Positions 23,873 through 32,700 of a DNA stretch of 64,000 bases are shown in pieces. Within the stretch, counting starts at the first letter, position 1. Every line of letters starts with the position of its first letter. The stretch is from Rachicladosporium sp. CCFEE 5018 (Eukaryota > Ascomycota > Dothideomycetes > Cladosporiales > Cladosporiaceae): NCBI GenBank assembly GCA_002077045.2, contig KZ111197.1, forward strand, positions 44,197 to 108,196. The letters run 5' to 3'. The position numbers were made by a program, and so were the translations under genes. The notes under the pieces were generated by a model. The model made no database searches. It saw nothing but the letters and a program-made list of their open reading frames with translations, and had not been told where the DNA came from.

Positions 23873-24376
23873 AGCTTGGCGTTAGTGCTTGGGGGTCAGA
23901 GTAGGAGAGCGTTGCCAGTAGCTAAGTCGAAGACTGGAGCTTGGCCGTCGTCCACGAGATAGTGGCGCATTGTCGTTCAGAAGCGCAGGACTTCGTGCAC
24001 AGCCCCGGAGATGATCTGGAGGCCTAGGGAGGTCTACACGCGTTGGGTTACCGCTGAGGCAAGCTCTGGTGCACCCAATCAGGCATCACCGGTGGAGCTT
24101 GGCGCATGAATTATATTGCGGCGCAGTGTAGCAACCTGTTCGCAGCCCCATCGACGACCCCACTTAGCTGGCTGTCATCGAACGAGTGTGCAGGACGTCA
24201 ACAGATCCAGCTGCGTGAAAACGAAGTCCGCATCCGGTTCGCTGACCAATATGCGAGGCGAGTGACGTCCTCGCCAGAACGAGGCACCGTCCTGGGTCCA
24301 GCTTCAGGCTTGCGAGCATATGAAATCCATGTCACTAAGCTATGTATGCGCAAGCTTGTAAATTCCGACCATGAGC
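23873..24376. other. Intergenic region between HET genes
   Basis: About 500 bases, no supported feature. Confidence 0.35.
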
Positions 24377-26473
24377 TCATGATAGTGTGACCCGTTGCCT
24401 CGAGAGCAGTAGAGTGGACTCGAGCAAGTGTAAGTCGTAAATCTCTGCGGTTGTAAACCTCAATCTCTCAAAGCAGCCGCCGGAGACCGCGCTTACAAGT
24501 AGCCCTACTACTACATCGACGTATTTTGTGCGCCCGAGCACAAGGTAACGCAAGTCAGATCCATCCTCCAGATACTTTGCGAGAGGCAAGTTCCACGGCC
24601 TCAACAGCACACCGTCGACCTGATGTCTACTGCCACGTACACCGATTCGCAGGGCTGCGGTGTCTGAATCACACGGCTCGACGTGTAACAGTGGGCAGGT
24701 AATGTGAATTCGGGTACAATGGTCTTTCGCGAATTCGGCATAGTCTGACAGCAAGCAGCTTGGAAATCCGGTGCCCAGCGATACAGTGTTAGACGTATCA
24801 TCTCCGATTTGGATACTTATGCGGTAAGCGTCGACAACGCCGTCCCATTCCTTCATGTCCATCGTGTCGAAGTCGCGGACAGAGTCATTTTCGAGAATAC
24901 ACAACGCGAGCGGTAGCTGCCATCCCGCCCAGGTCCAGCTTGGAAAGCACGGATTCCGGTTCGGGTCACCACGGACTTCCCAGCACAGCGCCTGGATAAG
25001 CGCTTTCAGTGCATCCCAGCGCCCTTGTAGGAACACCGGCAGTCCCGCTAGGAATGTCAAGCCCGGTTGCAGATGCCGAAGGTGCTGCAGAACTCCTTCG
25101 ATTGCGTTGAGTGCGTCGCTTGCAAAGGTAATTTTGCGCGAAGCGAATGCCACAAGATGACGATTCACATCAGAGGCAGCATCATCATCATCACGCTGCA
25201 CTCGAGGGTACCCCAGAATGCGCGTGTGCGAATACTCCCTTTGCACGCTCAACTGCGAGGTATGCATTAGATTCCCTCTCAGCACTTCAGACCAAATCCC
25301 CTGCGAGCACTCGAAGTAGACCTGATCCTGTAGCAGCACCAATTTTCGCGGGGAAAGCACAAACTCTTGATAAGTCCAAGCTCTAGCGTTCCATGTCGAG
25401 CGCTCTACATCAACGCTAGGAAATCTAGGACCCACGCCATACTCGAGGCCATCGATGGTACATGTAGTGGTTGCTTGTCGACAGAAGGCACCACTAAGTC
25501 CATTCCTGGACCCTTCGACGTGATCTGCGGCAACAATGGTTGCGTCCGCGCACGCGTAGACGTCGCGCATTCGACCCATTTGCTGCTTCTTGTCCGCCAC
25601 ATTGCTTTGATCAATGCAGAATTGATCGATCCATATGTACCGGTAATCCAACTGCAACACAAGACAGAGTATATCTCTCATCAGACGAGAATGTAGAATG
25701 ACCGGCTTGCTATCGCCAATTGTCGATTCAGCCATCGTCTCGGCCCAGACGTAACTGAGGGCTAGATAGGGCATGTCCGCTCCTTGTGCAACAGTGTTGC
25801 CGGTCACGCAATCAACGAGCCGAAGTCCTGGAATGAGGTTTGCCCCGTCAACGCGACACTTCACGTGATGCCGCAGACACCCACCTAGCCAGCCCTTCAA
25901 CAGATCAACGTTTACCTTAGCGTTGCGTGCTCTCAGTGTGAGTCGCTGTCGGGAACTTGTCATCGGCTGAAGTAGGCCAGGAAGCTCATATCCGGGAAGG
26001 TATCTCCTGTTCCCTGGCAAAATCACAAAACCGTACGGCCGATGGAAGCTGGTCAACTCCACGCCCCTTCCCGCAGTGCTAGAGCCCGCCATGGCGACAG
26101 GCACAATGGAGTACTGATACCATGAATTTTCGTGTGGCTCGCAGTGCGCAAGGTCGATCTGTCCAAGATCAACGAAGATGCGACACAATGGACAATGTGC
26201 ATCCCAATCCAGCGGTGATCCGAGAGGAAGCCAATTCCCGGGAGGCCTGCCGAATTCTTTTGGACGCAAGGACAATCGAGCGCAGCGATCGCAGTAGCCT
26301 CGAGGTTTCGCGATCTTTCTCTTGTGTGGTCTGCGAATTTGCACTCTTGGACTGCTGGGGAGTCGTATTACGGGTCGTAATATGGCCATGGCAGCGCCCT
26401 TGTGGTGATGATATAGTCGCCGTCGGCGCTGGCGGGTGTCGCGTGGGTGTGTCCCGCAAGTCGAGCGCGACAT
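24377..26473 (-). CDS. HET-domain protein 4
   Basis: An intact single-exon protein of 698 residues from the first ATG; an internal Met at residue 28 (MAILRPVIRL) is an equally good start because the preceding part is only basic and His-rich. The order is the cysteine module CDRCARLSLR ... CPLCRIF, then YLALSYVWAE, YIWIDQFCIDQSNVADKKQQ, RDVYACADATIVAAD, ARAWTYQEFVLSPRKL, and later FPSWTWAGW. It pairs with the genes at 19108 and 21953 as a tandem family. The ligand or partner that would activate such a HET protein is unknown, and no partner domain is fused to it. Confidence 0.88.
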   Translation of the reverse strand: MSRSTCGTHPRDTRQRRRRLYHHHKGAAMAILRPVIRLPSSPRVQIRRPHKRKIAKPRGYCDRCARLSLRPKEFGRPPGNWLPLGSPLDWDAHCPLCRIFVDLGQIDLAHCEPHENSWYQYSIVPVAMAGSSTAGRGVELTSFHRPYGFVILPGNRRYLPGYELPGLLQPMTSSRQRLTLRARNAKVNVDLLKGWLGGCLRHHVKCRVDGANLIPGLRLVDCVTGNTVAQGADMPYLALSYVWAETMAESTIGDSKPVILHSRLMRDILCLVLQLDYRYIWIDQFCIDQSNVADKKQQMGRMRDVYACADATIVAADHVEGSRNGLSGAFCRQATTTCTIDGLEYGVGPRFPSVDVERSTWNARAWTYQEFVLSPRKLVLLQDQVYFECSQGIWSEVLRGNLMHTSQLSVQREYSHTRILGYPRVQRDDDDAASDVNRHLVAFASRKITFASDALNAIEGVLQHLRHLQPGLTFLAGLPVFLQGRWDALKALIQALCWEVRGDPNRNPCFPSWTWAGWQLPLALCILENDSVRDFDTMDMKEWDGVVDAYRISIQIGDDTSNTVSLGTGFPSCLLSDYAEFAKDHCTRIHITCPLLHVEPCDSDTAALRIGVRGSRHQVDGVLLRPWNLPLAKYLEDGSDLRYLVLGRTKYVDVVVGLLVSAVSGGCFERLRFTTAEIYDLHLLESTLLLSRQRVTLS

Positions 26474-26622
26474 AGTGTGTCTGAACGATGTACGCTAATG
26501 TTGGCAGCATAGACGAAAGATGCGCCAGCAGTGCGGCTGAGTATCGGTTATCCAATGAGGCGCAGCCATGCGCACTAGCAACGCGCACATCAGACACCTG
26601 CCGCTAGAACAAGGGTGTGGCC

Positions 26623-27711
26623 TCACTCCATCCTCGCCCTCTTCCCACCCCCCTGTCCCTGCCCTCCCTGCTGCGGACTCGCACTCCCCGCGCCCCCACC
26701 ACCCCATCCTCCTCTTCCCATACCATTCATGCCATTGATACCATTCATACCCATTCCATACCCACCCTGCCCAGCCATCATATTCATCCCCATACCCATC
26801 ATTCCACCACCTCTTGCATTCATCATCGGATTAAAACCTCCAGCGCCGCCCATAGCAGCCATAGGATTGAAAGCCATCGGATTGAAGCCATTCATCATGG
26901 GGTTCGCGAAGCCGCCGTTGCCCCATTGACCTTGCTGGTTCCGTGCGCCGTTCTGAGCGTATGCGTTTGTGTTGGTTTGCTGCTGTCCGCCTCGATTGTA
27001 GCCGCCGCCGCCTCGTGGGGCGCCGCCCCGACCGCGGCTGGCGTAGCTGTTGTTATACGCTCCGCCGGCGTTGTCGAAGCGTCCTGCTTGGCCACCAAAC
27101 TTGCGGCCCTCGCCTGCGCCGGCGTCCTTGCCTTTGAATGGGTTGCCGACGCTGCAGTAGACGACTCGGGTCTTGCCTTTTGCTATGCTGTCGCTTCCGA
27201 CTTCGACTGCATGCTCGATCTCGCGCTTGGTCGCTGCGGAGGCGGAGGGAGTGGAGAACTCGAGGTATGCTTCGCCTCTTGATTTGCCGTTCTGGCGGTG
27301 CTCGCCGAACGAGACGTCGGTCAGGTGAGACTCTGCGGATGCCGCAGCGCAGAAGCCACGAAGGTCCTCCTCGGTGGTCCACCAGTGGAGTTCGCTGAGG
27401 CGAAGTGCTGGGGTGGCGTTGGGGTCTGAGGGATACTCCGATGGTGTGAAGGTCTCCGCAGCGTCCGATGCTTTTCGCTTCAGACTCGAACCTGTAGGTG
27501 CTGTAGCTGGTGCTGTCGCTTGCTTGGGTGTGGGATCCGAGGGAGGGTCGGATGGTGTGGTCTCGATAGTCGCTGTAGCTTCGGTCTTGACAATCTCGTC
27601 CGTGTCAGCCTCGGCTGGTGGTGCTGCATCGTCCAGTTTCAAGTCGTTCTGCTGCTCATCATCGTCGCCATAGATGTCGATTTCGAAGTCGTCATCCTCG
27701 CCGTCGGCCAT
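26623..27711 (-). CDS. RRM protein resembling CPSF6 (pre-mRNA 3' processing)
   Basis: A 362-residue single-exon protein. An acidic N-terminus (GEDDDFEIDIYGDDDE) is followed by one RRM at about 100-175 with LRLSELHWWTTEEDL and GKSRGEAYLEF. The WWTTEEDL start is characteristic of the CPSF6/CPSF7 RRM of cleavage factor I. The C-terminal half has RG/RGG motifs and a Gly/Met/Asn-rich low-complexity region (repeated NPM and GMGMN) that probably drives RNA binding or condensation, ending KRARME. The family's acidic-RRM-low-complexity order fits a nuclear 3'-end processing or splicing factor. It lies back to back with AIM11, sharing a promoter region of about 700 bases. Confidence 0.8.
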   Translation of the reverse strand: MADGEDDDFEIDIYGDDDEQQNDLKLDDAAPPAEADTDEIVKTEATATIETTPSDPPSDPTPKQATAPATAPTGSSLKRKASDAAETFTPSEYPSDPNATPALRLSELHWWTTEEDLRGFCAAASAESHLTDVSFGEHRQNGKSRGEAYLEFSTPSASAATKREIEHAVEVGSDSIAKGKTRVVYCSVGNPFKGKDAGAGEGRKFGGQAGRFDNAGGAYNNSYASRGRGGAPRGGGGYNRGGQQQTNTNAYAQNGARNQQGQWGNGGFANPMMNGFNPMAFNPMAAMGGAGGFNPMMNARGGGMMGMGMNMMAGQGGYGMGMNGINGMNGMGRGGWGGGGAGSASPQQGGQGQGGGKRARME

Positions 27712-28420
27712 CGCTGCTGCGTCCGATCAGTACGTCCGCGAAAGAGGTCACTTGAGGCGATACTGCGTGGCCACAGTGAGAGTGGGATGAACGTGAAGGT
27801 CAGTACACAGGCCAGCACGTTTCCAATGATCTAAGTACAGTAAGATCAGGCCGCGTGTCTTATCGTACAAGTCCAGATTCCCTCCGCCTTGTCGCCGCGC
27901 CACTGAATCTGCCTGTTCGTCTGCGACTCGTTCTACATGTACAGGCTCTCGATATGAGTACAATCTCCAATCGAAAGGTGATCGTCGCTTGACGGCAATG
28001 CTTCGCCTTTGGAGAGAGTGCCTCTCGTTCCCTTCTCCCTAGATCACCAGCCGTGAACTCCGCCTTCACACGGTCCTTCTTCTCCGCGATCTCGTGACAG
28101 TGTCTGCCTTCAGATTGAGGGCGATGTCGTGCAAGAGTCCGGCAGATGTAGTTGGTGACTACGTATTTGGTCCGTCGTATCGTCGAAGGGATTTGGCAAG
28201 CGCAATTGACGGCACTGATTCCAAGTAACCTTTAGGCTATGAGACCGAGACTCGATGTTGGCGATGTGTCAAAGGACGGGAGTGTTGAACGGGAGGGGGG
28301 TGTAACACCACTCGACGCGCTAGTGCCACGCGAGAAGTCCGGGGAAGCGACGCCCTTCACCGAGGCAATAGTTCGACGACAGCATTATATACCACCCCAC
28401 CCCCTCTCCCACCTTCCCTC
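27712..28420. other. Divergent promoter region
   Basis: Between the RRM gene (minus) and AIM11 (plus). It holds both promoters. No further coding signal was seen. Confidence 0.4.
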
Positions 28421-29041
28421 ATGTCCTTCTACGACACCTACCTAGCTCCCGGCGATCTCCGCGCCCGCCGCTCCGCCCTCACCCGCCGCACCCTCACCTC
28501 CGACAAGTCCACCCAAACAACCCCCTCCCATCCAATCCTCCCAAATCTCGCACCCTCCCGCGCCTCCCCCGCAACCCGCGCAACACGCCAAAACGCCCTC
28601 TTCCTCACCGGCCTAGCGGGCCTCTCCCTCGCCGCCCTCCTAACCCGTCGCTCCCTACGCGCCAAACGCCTCCCCACACCCTCAACCTTCACGCCCTCAA
28701 ACGCCCCCCTTCCCCCTGTAGAAGCCGGTTTAGACGCCTTCGAAGCCCTCAGCCTAGCAACGCTCTCCACCGTGTCCGTGTTCGCGACAGGCTTTGGAGC
28801 GGCGGCGATGTGGTTCGATATTGCGGATGCGGAGGATTTGAGGGAGCGGGTGCGGTGGGGCGTGGGGTTTGATGTTTATGGTGGGGAGGGCGGGGATGGA
28901 AAGGTTGATAGGGAGATTGAGGAGTGGGCTAGAGGGGTCATGGAGAAGAGGGCTTGGACTGATGTGGAGGGGATGAAGGAGGAGGTTGTGGGGAAGTTGA
29001 TGGAGATTGAGGCGACGGAGAAGAGCGAGGGGAAGAAGTGA
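28421..29041 (+). CDS. AIM11: AIM11-like mitochondrial membrane protein
   Basis: A 206-residue protein with two predicted membrane helices: about 60-76 (NALFLTGLAGLSLAALL) followed by basic TRRSLRAKR, and about 108-130 (EALSLATLSTVSVFATGFGA) followed by WFDIADAEDLRERVR. The helix-basic-helix plan and the conserved TRRS and D-x-x-D-LR segments fit the fungal AIM11 family, a mitochondrial protein of unclear function. The tail is Glu/Lys-rich. A truncated second copy of its last 126 bases at 29391-29517 is an assembly artefact (see the gap entry), not a second gene. Confidence 0.8.
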   Translation: MSFYDTYLAPGDLRARRSALTRRTLTSDKSTQTTPSHPILPNLAPSRASPATRATRQNALFLTGLAGLSLAALLTRRSLRAKRLPTPSTFTPSNAPLPPVEAGLDAFEALSLATLSTVSVFATGFGAAAMWFDIADAEDLRERVRWGVGFDVYGGEGGDGKVDREIEEWARGVMEKRAWTDVEGMKEEVVGKLMEIEATEKSEGKK

Positions 29042-29290
29042 GCAGGGCCATGAACGGGACATAGTGAGGGACTTGCTACAATAGCTATGGGCTCAGAGCG
29101 AGCAAGTGTGGCTCTCCAGGGGCCATGAGAGCACGCAATCGGCATTCTGCACTGGCATCACAGCACCAGCCCACAGGGACCTGGGTCTGACTGGTCGACT
29201 GGCGACAACCTGCTGGCTCACGATGTCTCGGAGTGTGTTGCTCAAGTCTCCATCATCTCGTTCAGCCGATCGAGCTTGTCGGCTAAGCCG
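28916..29290. repeat. 375-bp exact duplicate of 29391-29765 flanking a gap
   Basis: The 375 bases before the N run and the 375 bases after it read identically in every line I compared, running from the AIM11 end through the first codons of the minus-strand RdRP tail. Exact identity that stops at both gap edges is the mark of two contig ends that overlap but were scaffolded instead of merged. Confidence 0.9.
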
Positions 29291-29390
29291 NNNNNNNNNN
29301 NNNNNNNNNNNNNNNNNNNNNNNNNNNNNNNNNNNNNNNNNNNNNNNNNNNNNNNNNNNNNNNNNNNNNNNNNNNNNNNNNNNNNNNNNN
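29291..29390. other. Scaffold gap of 100 N
   Basis: Exactly 100 N, a conventional placeholder of unknown length. The flanks are duplicated, so the true gap length is probably negative and nothing is missing. Confidence 0.95.
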
Positions 29391-29765
29391 ATTGAGGAGT
29401 GGGCTAGAGGGGTCATGGAGAAGAGGGCTTGGACTGATGTGGAGGGGATGAAGGAGGAGGTTGTGGGGAAGTTGATGGAGATTGAGGCGACGGAGAAGAG
29501 CGAGGGGAAGAAGTGAGCAGGGCCATGAACGGGACATAGTGAGGGACTTGCTACAATAGCTATGGGCTCAGAGCGAGCAAGTGTGGCTCTCCAGGGGCCA
29601 TGAGAGCACGCAATCGGCATTCTGCACTGGCATCACAGCACCAGCCCACAGGGACCTGGGTCTGACTGGTCGACTGGCGACAACCTGCTGGCTCACGATG
29701 TCTCGGAGTGTGTTGCTCAAGTCTCCATCATCTCGTTCAGCCGATCGAGCTTGTCGGCTAAGCCG
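29391..29765. repeat. Second copy of the 375-bp contig overlap
   Basis: Identical to 28916-29290. Removing either copy with the N run joins AIM11 to the RdRP gene with convergent 3' ends about 200 bases apart. Confidence 0.9.
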
Positions 29766-32700
29766 TTCACGTCAAGCTTGAGTTCGACCACTTGGCCAGC
29801 TTCCTCGACATGCTCATCAAGGACTCCGGTCGCCTTGACCGCCGCCGTAGCCTGGACAGACTTGGTATCCACGCCATTGTTGCCGTTACGCAGAGGAGAC
29901 TGTGCGGCCAAATTGGGCAGTGTGGGTGTGGATGAGAGCTCTGGACGAGATATCTGCAGCGAAACGGCTTTGCCCGGAGCCTGTGTCTGTTGGCCGGACT
30001 CCAGTGGAGTGGCCTTACAGCTAGTGCGATCGCTTGACGAAGTGTAGATCGATTTCGAGGCCTGGCCAGGGGAGCCATTTGGCGGATTAATCGCGGTCGT
30101 GGAAGCGTCATCGTCGGTGTTCGCGTTGGCGATCGAAGCGTGGACGGCCGTTGCGTTGGCCATCGCAAAGTTCTTGTTGGCAGAAGACTGTGTAGGGATA
30201 GCCGGTGACGAAGCACTCTTACTGCCGTTGTCGAGCAGTGTCGATGGGAAGTCCTGCTCGTGTATGCCCGTAGCCAAGATCGAGGATGCCTGCTTGTTAG
30301 GTACGGCTGTCCGCGCAAGGTAGCTCTTGACATCAATCTCCTCCAACTCCGGCAACGCTTCCACTCCCTTCAAGTCCATAGTCGGCTTTCTCGCCGCCAT
30401 CTTCTGCATCGGCAGGCTCAGTGCCAGCCCGCTTCCATTCCCATCTCCACCGCTACCACCTCCGCTCCCAGCGCCACTCCCGCCACCGCCACTTGAATCT
30501 CCACCACTTCCATCTCCACCACCTCCATCTCCACTACTTCCACCTCCCCCAGTTGCGCCGCTATCACTCCCTCCGCCGCCGTTCCCACCACCTCCACCAC
30601 CTCCACCTCCTCCACCAGAACCCCGCTTGTTAGCAATCTCCCCCATCTCCCTCCGAAACATCCAAGGAAAACTCATAAACGGCATATTCTCCGCCGTCTG
30701 CCTCACATTCTGCACCAACATCCCACCCCTCACACTCCTCTCCCTGACCCTACGATTAGCCTCGCCAACCTCCTCCGCAGTAACAACATACATCCCCGCG
30801 ACCCACGGCCCCAGAACCTCCCACTTCCTCTCGTGTTTCGTCGTCCCGGCTTTCTCATAGCAAAGCTCTTTGAATGTGTCTTTGAGAGTTGCCACGGTTT
30901 CGCCCAGCTCTTCGGCGATCTTGTAGTCGCGCGACTCGTGATCGTGGTCCAGCACGAAAGTTGTCCAGACTTCGAATTCAGAGGCTATGCCGTGTTGGGT
31001 CATGATGCGGCAGAGGGACTCGTCGTAGAGGGTTTTGACTTCGCGGATGGTCGAGAGGAGGGAGACAGGGAGTTCGTAGGCGGTGAGGATGCGGGCGTCG
31101 AAGGGACTGTCCCAGGCTGGCACGAAGGGCACGCGGTCGACTTCATCATACAGCTTGCCAAGGATCTTGCGGGAGCGGTATGATCTCTTGTCCTTCTTCT
31201 CGGCCCAGTGCGGCCAGGATGTTACACGGAGGTGCTTCGGGAACTCAGCTGGTACGCCTGTCTTCGCGTAGTCAACGGCTTTCGAATGCAGAGCTGCGAG
31301 CTCTATGCACTTCTCGTGCTTGATGCCGTCTTCCTCTTTATCGGCCAAGTAGCGATGAGCAGTAGCGATGCGGGAAAGGGTGTCATTCTTCATGTGGGTG
31401 ACGAAGAAAGAAGTCATGTCTTCTACAGTCACTGGACCGTCTGCGATGACTGGCGGTGGGGCGGCGTAGTCCATGGGTGCATAGTTCCACTCCTTGGGCA
31501 TGAGCGCAGGATCCCATATCACGAGATAGTCGTCGCCGTCTAGATCACCACCGGAGCACATGCTGGCGATGTCGCGATCGCCAGTCTGCGGAAGCACGAC
31601 GCAATTTCTAAGGTGGCGGAGCTCGGGCTTGTCGACTGCGAGGACGACACGAATGTCTCCTGGGTGTAAGGAGGGATTGCGAGCTAGGATGCAGACACCT
31701 GTGATGATCTTGAAGTTGCCCTTTCCTCTTGCCTCAGGGTCGGAGATCTGCATGAAGATCTCAGGCAGCTGACTCTCATCGTGACAGTCCGTGGGCGTAT
31801 CATCGCTGTGTCCCTCGAGGGATCCGGTCTCGTCTACAACACCAAGAATGAACGCACCTTGCTCAACGAAGATCTTTGCCTTCTCCTTGAGGTACTTGAT
31901 TGACCAGGATCTCCATAACCTCAGAATAGACATCGTGAACGGATCCTGGCTTTGCATAAAGCCATCGACGATCATGGATGCAATTGTGACTGTGGTCTGA
32001 TTGAGGTCGATGTTGCGCGATAGCAGTCCAAGAGCCATCACTTCGTCCGTCATAGCCAGCTCGAGATCGGACAGCATGTTGCGCAACATCGTGATGAGTG
32101 TGTAATCCGTCACTCCGAGCGCTGACAAGACTAACACAATCTGCTGGTTGAGATATGCTGTTGAGAACTGCGAGATACGACAGATCTCCAGACCATTGTA
32201 GTCTGCAGGGAACTTCTCTTGACTAGGTCGGATCTGGATCTTCTTGCCCATGAGTGACGGATCGACCGCCAGCACGCCTTTGCAACCACCGAGGCGGAAC
32301 TGAAAGACTGAGGCGCACTCTTCTCGGGAGTCAGGCAACCCCATCTCGCGACAGGTCATCATAGCGAGGAACGGTGAGATCTTGCCTATACCGTCGGTGA
32401 AGCAGAAGCCATTGCGCTTGATATCCGGGATTCGCTCGATCGGACCTGTATTCAGCATCGCGCGGGTCGTCGAGAAGCACTGTCCCACACGCGAAGCGTA
32501 CTTCGCCACCACCTTGATATCGTCAAAGTCGCCCATCCAGGCGCGAATCTTGGCAGCAGTAAGATCCCCGGTAGGAGCAAAGAAGTACGCACCAGCTTCG
32601 CGGAATTGAGAGTTACCATAAGCCAGGAACTCGTAAAGACGATCACCAACAACGATGCCGTCTGTCATTGTCCGCTTGATGCGCTCAAAAAGCTCATCGG

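Noticed and set aside
29391..29517. Second AIM11 fragment
   Set aside because: It is inside the exact 375-bp contig overlap and so is an assembly duplicate.
30327..30860. Plus-strand proline-rich open frame (also at 46300-46680)
   Set aside because: It is the complement of the Gly-rich RdRP tract and has no start context or domain.
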